Shown piece by piece: positions 7,349-13,150 of a DNA stretch of 13,238 nt (position 1 is its first letter; each line of letters begins with the position of its first letter). The notes under the pieces are model-generated. The model worked only from the letters and a program-made list of their open reading frames with translations, searched no databases and was not told the DNA's origin. Both the position numbers and the translations under genes were made by a program. The stretch comes from JAYRGC01 sp041908065. GTDB lineage: Bacteria > Pseudomonadota > Alphaproteobacteria > UBA9219. Location: contig JAYRGC010000006.1 of NCBI GenBank assembly GCA_041908065.1, positions 1 through 13,238 on the forward strand, given 5' to 3'.

Positions 7349-7379
7349 AACATCTTTTTCCTCTAAAGAACAAGATGTT
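7349..7379 (+). other. Hairpin after ruvA
   Basis: AACATCTT (7349-7356) pairs with AAGATGTT (7372-7379); three more pairs can form inside after one mismatch. It starts 10 bases after the ruvA stop and could protect or define the 3' end of the transcript, but there is no T run after it, so it is not a standard intrinsic terminator. Confidence 0.35.
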
Positions 7380-7394
7380 ATGCCTGTCGCGAGA

Positions 7395-7540
7395 TCTACG
7401 GCCAAAGGCCGTCATGTTGAGTCTAGAGTCGTGGAGCAACGGCACTGGATTGCTTCGCCGCCAAGGGGCGGCTCGCAATGACTGCCTTTGGCCGTAGACT
7501 CAATATGACGGCATCTGGCTGTAACAAGGTAGATGACGGC
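7395..7540. repeat. Dispersed composite repeat, copy 2 (near-complete)
   Basis: In order: an inverted 27-bp unit (7395-7421), a spacer, the hairpin element (ATTGC 7449-7453 with GCAAT 7475-7479; GCCGCC 7457-7462 with GGCGGC 7467-7472; loop AAGG), then two and a half direct 27-base units at 7474, 7501 and 7528. The flanking units form a perfect 15-bp inverted repeat (7395-7409 with 7484-7498), extended by 12 of 13 pairs at 7411-7423 with 7497-7509. Positions 7425-7482 match 13161-13218 in inverse orientation at 57 of 58 bases. Within the gene-free stretch 7340-7743 this occupies the first half; the second half carries the signals for the following gene. Confidence 0.85.
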
Positions 7541-7590
7541 CATTCTTGGATTGGGATGGGAGGCCAAAATCCGCTGCCATTATCTAATTA

Positions 7591-7616
7591 TTAATAAAAA
7601 GATGGTATTTTATTAA
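7591..7616. repeat. AT-rich inverted repeat upstream of the secreted-protein gene
   Basis: TTAATAAAA (7591-7599) and TTTTATTAA (7608-7616) are a perfect 9-bp inverted repeat with an 8-base centre. An outer pair, GCCAT 7576-7580 and ATGGC 7620-7624, extends the symmetry. It lies about 45 bases before the first candidate -35 box, in locally AT-rich DNA, so it could be a regulator or nucleoid-protein binding site. Nothing in the window tells which protein would bind. Confidence 0.5.
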
Positions 7617-7662
7617 AGGATGGCGATAAAATCCGGCAATTTGCATAGCGACTGTTTCGCCA

Positions 7663-7706
7663 TTGACATGTCCAAGAATTGCAAATTACTGTATGCTGGA
7701 TTTAAT
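7663..7706 (+). promoter_or_regulatory. Candidate promoter region of the secreted-protein gene
   Basis: Two overlapping choices are visible. A consensus TTGACA (7663-7668) has only poor -10 matches at normal spacing. TTGCAA (7679-7684, 4 of 6) is followed after 16 bases by TTTAAT (7701-7706, 5 of 6), the better pair. An 8-bp inverted repeat (AATTTGCA 7638-7645 and TGCAAATT 7680-7687) overlaps the second -35 and could be an operator. The AAGGGGG ribosome site is just before ATG 7744. Confidence 0.5.
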
Positions 7707-7743
7707 GGATTTAGGTCAACTTTAACCTTGCAAGGGGGCAACT

Positions 7744-8424
7744 ATGAATAATTTTGGCAAACGCGCATTGCTGGCTTGTGGCGTCGCGACCATCGCCATG
7801 TTGGCGCAGATTTCAGGCGCATCCGCGGGACAGTTGTTCCCTCCGTATAACGCAACAATATGTGGTGAAACGGGAATTCTATCGTGGATTGGTTCAGCAC
7901 AAGAAGGAAAAGTAGGTTGTGTGTCAAATAGTACTTTTAAAGGTCTCCTTAATATTACTGACTGCGGAGGCACTGGTTTTATGAAAGGAGTGAAGAATGG
8001 CGTTGCGACCTGTGCGACGCCAACAGCCGATCTCGGCAATACCATCACCTGTCCCAATGGGAAGTATTTAGCCGGAATTAACGGAACTACTCCGGTGTGT
8101 AAGGATCTGCCTACATCTGGTGGGGGGGGTGAGCCAATCCCTGGATCACATCTTGGTGCCGCTGTTGTCATTACGGCACTTGATGGATTCACTCCCGTTA
8201 AGTGTACAGGCCCGGGCGGCGCAAATACGGTTGTAAAACCTATGTTGTGCATTACCGATACTCAAAAGCCTTGCTGTGAGATTGGTTATCGTCGCTTTAA
8301 CACTGGGAATTCAAGGTATCCAGGGGTTAACACTTATGTCTCGGGTGGACATACCGAATGGATGTTTACCTGCGTTTATGTCGACGCAACTTATGAGGCT
8401 GCAGGTAACACTTGCGGTAGATAA
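7744..8424 (+). CDS. Secreted cysteine-rich protein of unknown function
   Basis: I do not recognise the family. The 226-residue product starts with a Sec signal peptide (KR at 6-7, hydrophobic 8-23, probable cleavage after ASA at 26-28). The mature part holds 12 cysteines (40, 59, 74, 90, 103, 119, 154, 169, 177, 178, 210, 224), an even number that suggests disulfides in the periplasm or outside the cell. Residues 72-100 and 101-129 repeat with a 29-residue period, each with a Cys-x15-Cys core (C74-C90 and C103-C119) of the form G..[ML].G[VI].[NG]; C40-C59 may be an older copy. A glycine run (126-129) separates this half from the C-terminal half and is encoded over a G8 tract. The gene is AT-richer than its neighbours and has its own promoter, strong ribosome site and terminator, which suggests independent acquisition. 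A surface or appendage-associated role is only a guess. Confidence 0.8.
   Translation: MNNFGKRALLACGVATIAMLAQISGASAGQLFPPYNATICGETGILSWIGSAQEGKVGCVSNSTFKGLLNITDCGGTGFMKGVKNGVATCATPTADLGNTITCPNGKYLAGINGTTPVCKDLPTSGGGGEPIPGSHLGAAVVITALDGFTPVKCTGPGGANTVVKPMLCITDTQKPCCEIGYRRFNTGNSRYPGVNTYVSGGHTEWMFTCVYVDATYEAAGNTCGR
8122..8129 (+). repeat. G8 homopolymer inside the secreted-protein gene
   Basis: Eight consecutive G encode part of Gly126-Gly129. Gain of one G would create TGA directly after the glycines. Loss of one G would shift the frame, with a stop about 38 codons on. Runs of this length in surface-protein genes are known slippage sites in phase-variable loci; here it is only a candidate. Confidence 0.6.
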
Positions 8425-8443
8425 CGTTCCGTCAATCCCTTGC

Positions 8444-8481
8444 AATCGCCGGATGTGGCAACGCATCCGGCGATTTTTTTT
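8444..8481 (+). terminator. Intrinsic terminator of the secreted-protein gene
   Basis: AATCGCCGGATG (8444-8455) pairs perfectly with CATCCGGCGATT (8464-8475) across an 8-base loop, and the T run covers 8474-8481. It lies 19 bases after the stop at 8424. On the minus strand no U run follows, so it serves mainly the plus-strand gene, although it also lies just beyond the end of the convergent glycosyltransferase gene. Confidence 0.92.
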
Positions 8482-8513
8482 GCCCTCAATTCAGGCGGTC
8501 TCTGCCGCAGCGA

Positions 8514-9458
8514 TCAGTCGAACCCGCTGGATTCAGAGATTATGTATATCGGGCGGTCTTTCACCTCGGTGAATATTCGCGCCAGATATTCCCCCATCAG
8601 GCCAAGGCTTAACAGCTGTATGCCGCCCATGAACAGGATGCTGGTTATCAGCGAGGCGTACCCGGGCGTATCTATGCCGAACGCCAAGGTTCTCAACCCG
8701 ATATATCCCCCATAGGCGAGAGCGCACAGCGATATAAAAACCCCGCACCACGTCCATATCCGCAAGGGAAAAGTGCTGAACGACGACAGCCCGTCGAAAG
8801 CGAAGCGAAAGAGGTTGAAAAAGTTCCAGTGCGAGAGCCCCCCTGCCCGCGCCGCCACGTCGAAAGGAACCAAGGCGTGGTCGAAACCCACCCACGTCAT
8901 TATGCCTTTCATGAATCTGGATTTTTCGGGCAGGGAGTTCACGGCTTCAACCACCTTGCGATCCAACAAGCGGAAATCTCCGGCCCCCTCCGGCAGGCTG
9001 ATGTCGGCGATGCGACGGAAAACCGCGTAAAACGCTTTGGAAAAAAACCGCCGCAGAGCGGAATCCGTGTCGCGGTTGCGGCGGACGGCATACACCGTCT
9101 TAGCCCCGTCCTTCCATGCTGCCACCAGCTCCTTTATGACCTCGGGCGGATGCTGGAGGTCGCTGTCCATGGTGATCGCGGCGCGGCCTCGGGACATGCG
9201 GATGCCGCAGGTTATGGCGGCTTCCTTGCCGAAATTGCGGGCTAGACGAATTATCTTTATTCTCGCGTCGGCTTCGCGCCGCTTACGCAGCAGCTTATGT
9301 GTTTCGTCCGAGCTGCCGTCGTCGATGCAGATTATTTCGAACCCGCCGACCACCTTCTCCATCTCCGGCACGAGTCGGTCGAACAGCCTGTCCACGTTTC
9401 CGGCTTCGTTGTGAAACGGCAAGACGACGGAAATCTCCGGCTCCTTAGAATGCGGCAT
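8514..9458 (-). CDS. Family 2 glycosyltransferase, polyprenyl-phosphate type (GtrB/DPM1-like)
   Basis: A 314-residue membrane-bound glycosyltransferase of the type that moves a sugar from a nucleotide donor to a polyprenyl phosphate on the cytoplasmic side. The GT-A domain starts ISVVLPFHNE (9-18) and carries DDGS (46-49), the metal-binding DSD (98-100), GDFRL (160-164) and the R-G-S-H...FAFDG segment (204-223). Two C-terminal membrane helices (about 235-258 and 267-292) match GtrB and ArnC-like proteins. ATG 9458 has GAGG nine bases upstream and begins directly before the catalytic domain; an extension to 9602 would run through the palindrome at 9541-9596. No flippase or GtrC-like partner is adjacent, so the sugar cannot be named. 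Uses could include O-antigen or lipid A decoration. Confidence 0.9.
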   Translation of the reverse strand: MPHSKEPEISVVLPFHNEAGNVDRLFDRLVPEMEKVVGGFEIICIDDGSSDETHKLLRKRREADARIKIIRLARNFGKEAAITCGIRMSRGRAAITMDSDLQHPPEVIKELVAAWKDGAKTVYAVRRNRDTDSALRRFFSKAFYAVFRRIADISLPEGAGDFRLLDRKVVEAVNSLPEKSRFMKGIMTWVGFDHALVPFDVAARAGGLSHWNFFNLFRFAFDGLSSFSTFPLRIWTWCGVFISLCALAYGGYIGLRTLAFGIDTPGYASLITSILFMGGIQLLSLGLMGEYLARIFTEVKDRPIYIISESSGFD

Positions 9459-9540
9459 ATCCTGCGTCCTCGCCTCGGTCAATTGCTTTGCAGCACGGTT
9501 AGGGCATTTCCCGCTTTGGGTTGATATACGAAACCGACAA

Positions 9541-9596
9541 CTTGCGACGGTGGAGTTCCTCCCCCTTTTTAGGGGGAGGAACTCCACCGTCGCAAG
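9541..9596. repeat. Perfect palindrome, 26-bp arms with a 4-base loop
   Basis: Arms 9541-9566 and 9571-9596 are exact reverse complements around TTTT. It lies between the end of the prepilin-peptidase fragment (37 bases away) and the start of the glycosyltransferase. In RNA it would form a very stable hairpin on either strand, but no T run follows on the minus strand. It may reduce read-through from the ccm cluster into the glycosyltransferase gene, or it may be a mobile palindromic repeat. The remainder of 9459-9633 shows no other feature. Confidence 0.9.
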
Positions 9597-9633
9597 CGGC
9601 AAGAGAAGCTCATCAACCTAATCGAGAAACGCT

Positions 9634-10023
9634 CTAATCCCTGCGCTCGATGTTTATAGTCACCATTGTGACGAAAGCGATCGTCCCCAAAACCGCCGGT
9701 ATCAGGGAAACCGTGAAACCCAAAAACACCACCGCCGCCGTTATCGCCGCCGCCGTGCAAAGCTCTATGGCCAGATAACGCGGGCTGATGCTTGAACCGC
9801 AATGGCGGCATTTTCCTCGCTCCGCTATCCACGACAAAATCGGAACGAGGTCGCGCGGCCGCAAAGGAGTATGGCAGTTCGGACACTGGGACGGGGGATG
9901 GACGATCGAGAGGCGGCGAGGAATGCGATAGCTGAGCATGGTGGTGAAGCTGCCTAGTATAAGCCCGAAAACGACTCCGGCCAGCAGCCTGAACCATATC
10001 GCATCCGCAGGAGATACTTCCAT
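9634..10023 (-). CDS. Prepilin peptidase N-terminal domain protein lacking the protease domain
   Basis: The 129-residue product matches the first third of type IV prepilin peptidases (PilD/GspO). It has a membrane segment with GSF and YRIPR (24-36), then two zinc-binding CxxC pairs, CPNC 47-50 and CRHC 72-75, and PRYLAIEL (81-88), followed by one or two membrane segments to the end. Full enzymes are about 250-290 residues and continue into an A24 aspartyl protease domain with two catalytic Asp. Here the protein stops at NIERRD, where the first catalytic segment should begin, and the bases after the stop do not continue the homology. It may be a decayed gene end or a stand-alone domain. It begins 6 bases after the ccmE stop and is probably cotranscribed with it. 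No pilin genes are in the window. Confidence 0.8.
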   Translation of the reverse strand: MEVSPADAIWFRLLAGVVFGLILGSFTTMLSYRIPRRLSIVHPPSQCPNCHTPLRPRDLVPILSWIAERGKCRHCGSSISPRYLAIELCTAAAITAAVVFLGFTVSLIPAVLGTIAFVTMVTINIERRD

Positions 10024-10029
10024 AGCCGG

Positions 10030-10488
10030 TCATTCCGCCTTTCGTTCCCGTTCCTGTTTTAATTCCGCATTTTCCGATCCCAAGGCGCGCTTCACCTCGG
10101 GCGGAGCGTATTTCTCGTCGTGCTTGGCCATCAACCTCTGGGCGGCGAAGGTTTCGCCGTCCATCCGCCCTTCGGCCACCACGCCTTGGCCGTCACGAAA
10201 CAAACTCGGCACAACCCCACTGTAGCGCACAACCACCGAGTTTTTCAAATCTGTCACGCGGAACGAGATCGAACCTGCATCCTTCGTCACGCTTCCGGTC
10301 TCCACCAACCCGCCCAAGCGAAAGCTCCGCCCCGAAGATTTCTCGGGATAGCCCCCATCCACAACCTCGGTCGGAGTGCGAAACCACGACAGATTATCGC
10401 GCAACGCCAAGGAAACCAGAAACGCGGCTGTAGCCGTCGAAGCGACCAGCATCCCTGCTAACAACAGCTTTTGCCGCCATTTTCTCAT
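10030..10488 (-). CDS. ccmE: Cytochrome c maturation protein CcmE (periplasmic heme chaperone)
   Basis: CcmE receives heme from the CcmABCD complex and passes it to the CcmF/H lyase for attachment to apocytochrome c. The 152-residue protein has one N-terminal membrane anchor (about 8-29) and the periplasmic OB-fold with FRLGGLVETGSV (56-67), FRVTD (76-80) and GQGVVAEG (100-107). The heme-binding motif AKHDEKY (121-127) carries the covalent His 123 and Tyr 127. The tail after PPEV is charged, as in relatives. ATG 10488 overlaps the ccmD stop (ATGA), which sets the start. The presence of CcmE means the cell uses cytochrome c maturation system I. No key residue is missing. Confidence 0.95.
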   Translation of the reverse strand: MRKWRQKLLLAGMLVASTATAAFLVSLALRDNLSWFRTPTEVVDGGYPEKSSGRSFRLGGLVETGSVTKDAGSISFRVTDLKNSVVVRYSGVVPSLFRDGQGVVAEGRMDGETFAAQRLMAKHDEKYAPPEVKRALGSENAELKQERERKAE

Positions 10489-10643
10489 GGGGCGCGGCTC
10501 TTCTGCGCGTTTCGCGATCGGAAGCGCGAGGTCTCCCGCGATAAGGCAAGATAGGAAAACGCGCCGAGAACGAACATTGCGGCGAACGCTATCCCGTATG
10601 CGGACAAAACGTGCCAAGCCAGAGGGTCGTCGATCCAATCCAT
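10485..10643 (-). CDS. ccmD: Heme exporter protein CcmD
   Basis: This short gene encodes 52 residues beginning MDWIDDPLAWHVLSAYG, with one membrane helix (about 13-34) and a basic tail (SRETSRFRSRNAQK). That is the layout of CcmD: an aromatic N-terminus ending in a conserved Tyr-Gly, a helix, then an Arg/Lys-rich cytoplasmic end. CcmD stabilises the CcmC-heme-CcmE complex and aids release of holo-CcmE. Its TGA overlaps the ATG of ccmE, the expected order. GGTGAT precedes ATG 10643. In most genomes ccmC lies directly upstream; here the upstream gene is a response regulator 16 bases away. The family is weakly conserved, so the call rests on layout plus position. Confidence 0.85.
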   Translation of the reverse strand: MDWIDDPLAWHVLSAYGIAFAAMFVLGAFSYLALSRETSRFRSRNAQKSRAP

Positions 10644-10659
10644 GAATATCACCGTAGGC

Positions 10660-11082
10660 TTACAAGGCGTTGGGGGGAAGGGATAGCGCGTCTTTCACCG
10701 CGCCGCATATCTCCTCCAACGAAAATGGTTTGGCGATAATGCGGTGGACGAGCGCGTCCAGATTATGCGCCCGCATCCTTTCTTGGGCATAGCCGGAAAT
10801 CATTACGATCCTGAGGTCTGGAAAAGAGCTTGTCGCCTTCAAGGCAAGCGCGATACCGTCGACGTTAGGCATCACTATGTCGGTCACCAATACGGCAAAA
10901 GACCTTTGAGACATGGCGTCCAAGGCCTGCTGTCCGTCGGCGACCGCCTCCACCGAGTATCCGGCGGACTGCAGCGAACGGACTATAAACTCCCTGACAG
11001 CGGGATTGTCCTCGGCCACCAGCACGCAAGGCGCGGAACCGTCCTCCCCGCCGTCGACGTTATCAAACAGTTGTTCAGACAT
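10660..11082 (-). CDS. Single-domain response regulator, CpdR-like
   Basis: A 140-residue receiver domain without output domain. The phosphorylation pocket is complete: acidic pair Glu24-Asp25 (VAEDN), phospho-acceptor Asp68 in VTDIVMPNVDG, Ser96 in ISGYA, and Lys118-Pro119 in AKPF. Sequence around these sites resembles CpdR, the alphaproteobacterial regulator that controls ClpXP-dependent proteolysis in the cell cycle. The match is by memory and not proof; a CheY-like role is possible. ATG 11082 gives a short N-terminal lead; an extension to 11175 would run through the likely promoter. It lies 16 bases before ccmD on the same strand and may head a four-gene transcript. Confidence 0.85.
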   Translation of the reverse strand: MSEQLFDNVDGGEDGSAPCVLVAEDNPAVREFIVRSLQSAGYSVEAVADGQQALDAMSQRSFAVLVTDIVMPNVDGIALALKATSSFPDLRIVMISGYAQERMRAHNLDALVHRIIAKPFSLEEICGAVKDALSLPPNAL

Positions 11083-11142
11083 CCAAAAATTCCCGTTTCC
11101 CACCCACGACGCCCCAAGCGTCCCGACGGCAGTATACGACCG

Positions 11143-11172
11143 ATTATGGCCGAACCGCTGCGGCTTTGTAAA
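11143..11172 (-). promoter_or_regulatory. Candidate promoter for the response regulator-ccmDE cluster
   Basis: On the minus strand, TTTACA (11167-11172, 5 of 6) is followed after 18 bases by CATAAT (11143-11148, 5 of 6). A second -10-like TATACT lies at 11131-11136. Transcription would start about 50-60 bases before ATG 11082, which supports that start and separates this cluster from the gene at 11179. Confidence 0.55.
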
Positions 11173-11178
11173 CAAGCT

Positions 11179-12033
11179 CTAAGAGGGATTATGGGAATAA
11201 ACCCCAAGAATCTTGCGTTTCCATCTGTTGAAAAACTGAGAATCAGATTCGCTTTTCTCCAACGCCGAACGTATGCGCCCAATTGACGCCGCTCCTTCGT
11301 AAGAGATCATCTCTACCAATAGACTGTTAATCTTGTCTTCCCCTTTGAAAAGTAATTGCTCAAGCAAAACTATGGCTTGTCCCCTGTCTTTCAGAATTTT
11401 TTCCTCCGCCCTTCTGGCTTCCGAAATCTCAAGTTTGAATACGGCATAACGCGCCGGATCAGGAATTCTAGCCCCGATGCCGTCCGCGCACGGCAATACG
11501 CCAACCACAGGGTTTTTCAAAAGAAATTCCAATTTGCGCGGCATGGCATAAGCGTAAGTGTCGAGGCACCTCAACCAAACTATATGCCCGCCCGACAACG
11601 TCGTCGCGGCAAAAGGCTCCTTCTCTCCTTCTTGTTTGGGCGTCATAAAATCCAAACTCGCTTTGCCGCCCAAAAACAGCCGCGTGGCCGCGTTAAGCGA
11701 TGTCATTGGAGGAGGAACCGCCGAAACTGCCGCCCTCGGGCGCACGCAAGCTACATCAACATCGTTGGTCGCTGAGCACTCTACTGGCAAGGTGTGCAAG
11801 CCTTGCTGGGCGCAATACACGGAAAAGGCCGTGGAACCTGTAACAATCGCTTGATTGCTGGATATAATCTTACGGTTTAGAACCAGCACCTCTGAAACGT
11901 CATCGTTAGGTTTTGGAACATCGCACAGCCTAATTTCGCGCACCAAACGCTCACGCTCCTTGGCCTTGTTCGGCTGTCCCATCATTGCAGACAACCTATT
12001 GTATAATAATGTTATATTATGGTTCTGCGGCAT
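11179..12033 (-). CDS. GSU2403-family nucleotidyltransferase-fold protein (NTP_transf_8 type)
   Basis: The 284-residue product has the nucleotidyltransferase core TGSTAFSVY (65-73), an acidic NDVDVA (90-95) and a possible third Asp in SLDFMTP (Asp128). The C-terminal half has the segment IPDPARYAVFKL (190-201) followed by KDRGQA (215-220), which I associate with the GSU2403/NTP_transf_8 family. The biochemical role of that family is not established to my knowledge; a defence or toxin-antitoxin link is only a possibility. ATG 12033 has AGGA eight bases upstream. ATG 12042 is too close to that site, and a TTG at 12123 coincides with the likely promoter. The gene and its flanks are AT-richer than the neighbours, which suggests acquisition by transfer. 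Confidence 0.75.
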   Translation of the reverse strand: MPQNHNITLLYNRLSAMMGQPNKAKERERLVREIRLCDVPKPNDDVSEVLVLNRKIISSNQAIVTGSTAFSVYCAQQGLHTLPVECSATNDVDVACVRPRAAVSAVPPPMTSLNAATRLFLGGKASLDFMTPKQEGEKEPFAATTLSGGHIVWLRCLDTYAYAMPRKLEFLLKNPVVGVLPCADGIGARIPDPARYAVFKLEISEARRAEEKILKDRGQAIVLLEQLLFKGEDKINSLLVEMISYEGAASIGRIRSALEKSESDSQFFNRWKRKILGVYSHNPS

Positions 12034-12094
12034 ATTATCCATCCTAAGGCGGATTAACCGTTGCGCGATATTTTTGATGGAAGTGATTTTTGAT

Positions 12095-12123
12095 AGTATA
12101 ACTGCTAGAAATCCCTTATCCAA
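12095..12123 (-). promoter_or_regulatory. Candidate promoter for the nucleotidyltransferase-fold gene
   Basis: On the minus strand, TTGGAT (12118-12123) is followed by a 17-base spacer and TATACT (12095-12100, 5 of 6). The -35 is weak (3 of 6). The start point would be near 12088, about 55 bases before ATG 12033. Confidence 0.4.
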
Positions 12124-12179
12124 GACTTATAATTACTTTCATGTCTTGCTGCGTTGAAAACACAGCCTATTTCAGCCCC

Positions 12180-12207
12180 TTGTCGACGCGTATCGTCGGC
12201 GAATAAT
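12180..12207 (+). promoter_or_regulatory. Candidate promoter for yacG and the HAD gene
   Basis: TTGTCG (12180-12185, 4 of 6) is followed after 16 bases by AATAAT (12202-12207, 5 of 6). Transcription would begin near 12214, just upstream of ATG 12223, so an extension of yacG back to TTG 12154 would be excluded. It is divergent from the promoter at 12095-12123. Confidence 0.35.
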
Positions 12208-12222
12208 TCTCTCTGGCAAAAG

Positions 12223-12426
12223 ATGGATTCCATGGACTTTCCTGCTACAAAAACCTGCCCCCTTTGCTCTAAACCAGCAACGGAAAAATACAGGCCATTT
12301 TGCTCCAAACGCTGCTCCGACATCGACTTGGGGCGGTGGCTCGGCGAAAAATACGCCGTGCCTGCGAACGAACAAGCCGATTTGGATGAACCAGACGCGC
12401 CATTCGACACGGAGAATTCATCTTGA
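12223..12426 (+). CDS. yacG: DNA gyrase inhibitor YacG (zinc-binding)
   Basis: YacG is a small zinc protein; in E. coli it binds GyrB and inhibits gyrase. The 67-residue product carries the four-cysteine zinc site, CPLC (Cys12, Cys15) and FCSKRC (Cys27, Cys31), then the family motif DIDLGRWLGEKYAVP (33-47) and an acidic tail. Length is normal. Two ATGs, 12223 and 12232, are possible; neither has a strong ribosome site, and I list the first. The stop TGA overlaps the TTG start of the HAD gene, so the two are translationally coupled. In E. coli yacG lies near coaE, and in many alphaproteobacteria it follows an RNase G gene and maf; neither is here. Confidence 0.9.
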   Translation: MDSMDFPATKTCPLCSKPATEKYRPFCSKRCSDIDLGRWLGEKYAVPANEQADLDEPDAPFDTENSS

Positions 12427-13082
12427 ACAACCCGCAAACCGCATTGCCAAAAGCCATCATATTTGATTGGGACAACACTCTGGCCGAAAACTGGGGAGCG
12501 GTGACTGAGGCCATGAACGCGGCGCGGCGCGATGCCGGAATGGAGGAATGGTCGCGTGAAACGGTCTTGAAGAACGCCACTTTTTCCGCCCGCGACATTT
12601 TCCCCGTGTGGTTCGGTGGCAACAGCGACAACGCGCTTAAGCTGTTCTACGCAACCTTCGCCCGCGCCCATGTCGAACATCTCAACCCCATGCCCGACGC
12701 TGGTTCGCTGCTTTCCCTTCTATCGCAACGCGGCGTGCCGATGTTAATTCTCAGCAACAAGCGCGGCGATCTGCTGCGCGAGGAGGTGGCGGCCTTGGGT
12801 TGGAACAAATACTTCCTCGCAGTAGTCGGATCCACCGACGCGCCCAAGGACAAGCCTTCGCGGGAAGCGGTGGATTTCGCGCTGGCCAAGGCCGGACTCT
12901 CCTTCTCGCCCGACATATGGTTTGTTGGCGACACTGAGGTGGACGTGAACGCCGCCCGCAAGAGCGGTTGCGTAGAAGTTTTGCTCCACAACCTCCCCGA
13001 AGCCGAGCGGCTAAAGGTGTCTCTTTCGTTTTCCGGTTGCAGGGAAATGGCCGATTTGCTCCAGAGTATGGATGCAAGATAA
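12423..13082 (+). CDS. HAD-superfamily hydrolase (phosphoglycolate phosphatase-like)
   Basis: A 219-residue phosphatase of the haloacid dehalogenase superfamily. All four motifs are present: FDWDNTL (14-20, nucleophile Asp15 and acid Asp17), ILSNK (109-113, Ser111), Lys144 in KDKPS, and FVGDTEVD (167-174, Asp170 and Asp174). Residues 21-90 form a helical cap as in subfamily I (Gph-like). The start is TTG 12423, in a TTGA overlap with the yacG stop; GGAG lies eight bases upstream, and the next in-frame ATG would remove motif I, so TTG is well supported. The substrate is unknown: phosphoglycolate, a nucleotide or a sugar phosphate are all plausible. Positions 13083-13150 after it show no clear terminator. 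Confidence 0.9.
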   Translation: MNNPQTALPKAIIFDWDNTLAENWGAVTEAMNAARRDAGMEEWSRETVLKNATFSARDIFPVWFGGNSDNALKLFYATFARAHVEHLNPMPDAGSLLSLLSQRGVPMLILSNKRGDLLREEVAALGWNKYFLAVVGSTDAPKDKPSREAVDFALAKAGLSFSPDIWFVGDTEVDVNAARKSGCVEVLLHNLPEAERLKVSLSFSGCREMADLLQSMDAR

Positions 13083-13150
13083 CTCTCGCACAAAACTGGT
13101 GGATAGTTTGATAGCCGATAGCCGCAACAAGCAACGTCGTTTGCGCAGTT

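Noticed and set aside
7765..7782. Lipoprotein signal (LLAC at residues 9-12) in the secreted protein
   Set aside because: The Cys comes too early and the hydrophobic part continues beyond it; ASA at 26-28 is a better signal peptidase I site.
9541..9596. Intrinsic terminator for the ccm cluster
   Set aside because: Very stable stem, but the T run is in the loop and none follows the stem on the minus strand, so a standard terminator is not supported.
9459..9602. 48-residue N-terminal extension of the glycosyltransferase
   Set aside because: It would translate one arm and the loop of the palindrome and has no resemblance to GT2 proteins; ATG 9458 has a good ribosome site.
12154..12222. N-terminal extension of yacG from TTG 12154
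   Set aside because: Adds 23 residues unlike the family and spans the candidate promoter at 12180-12207.
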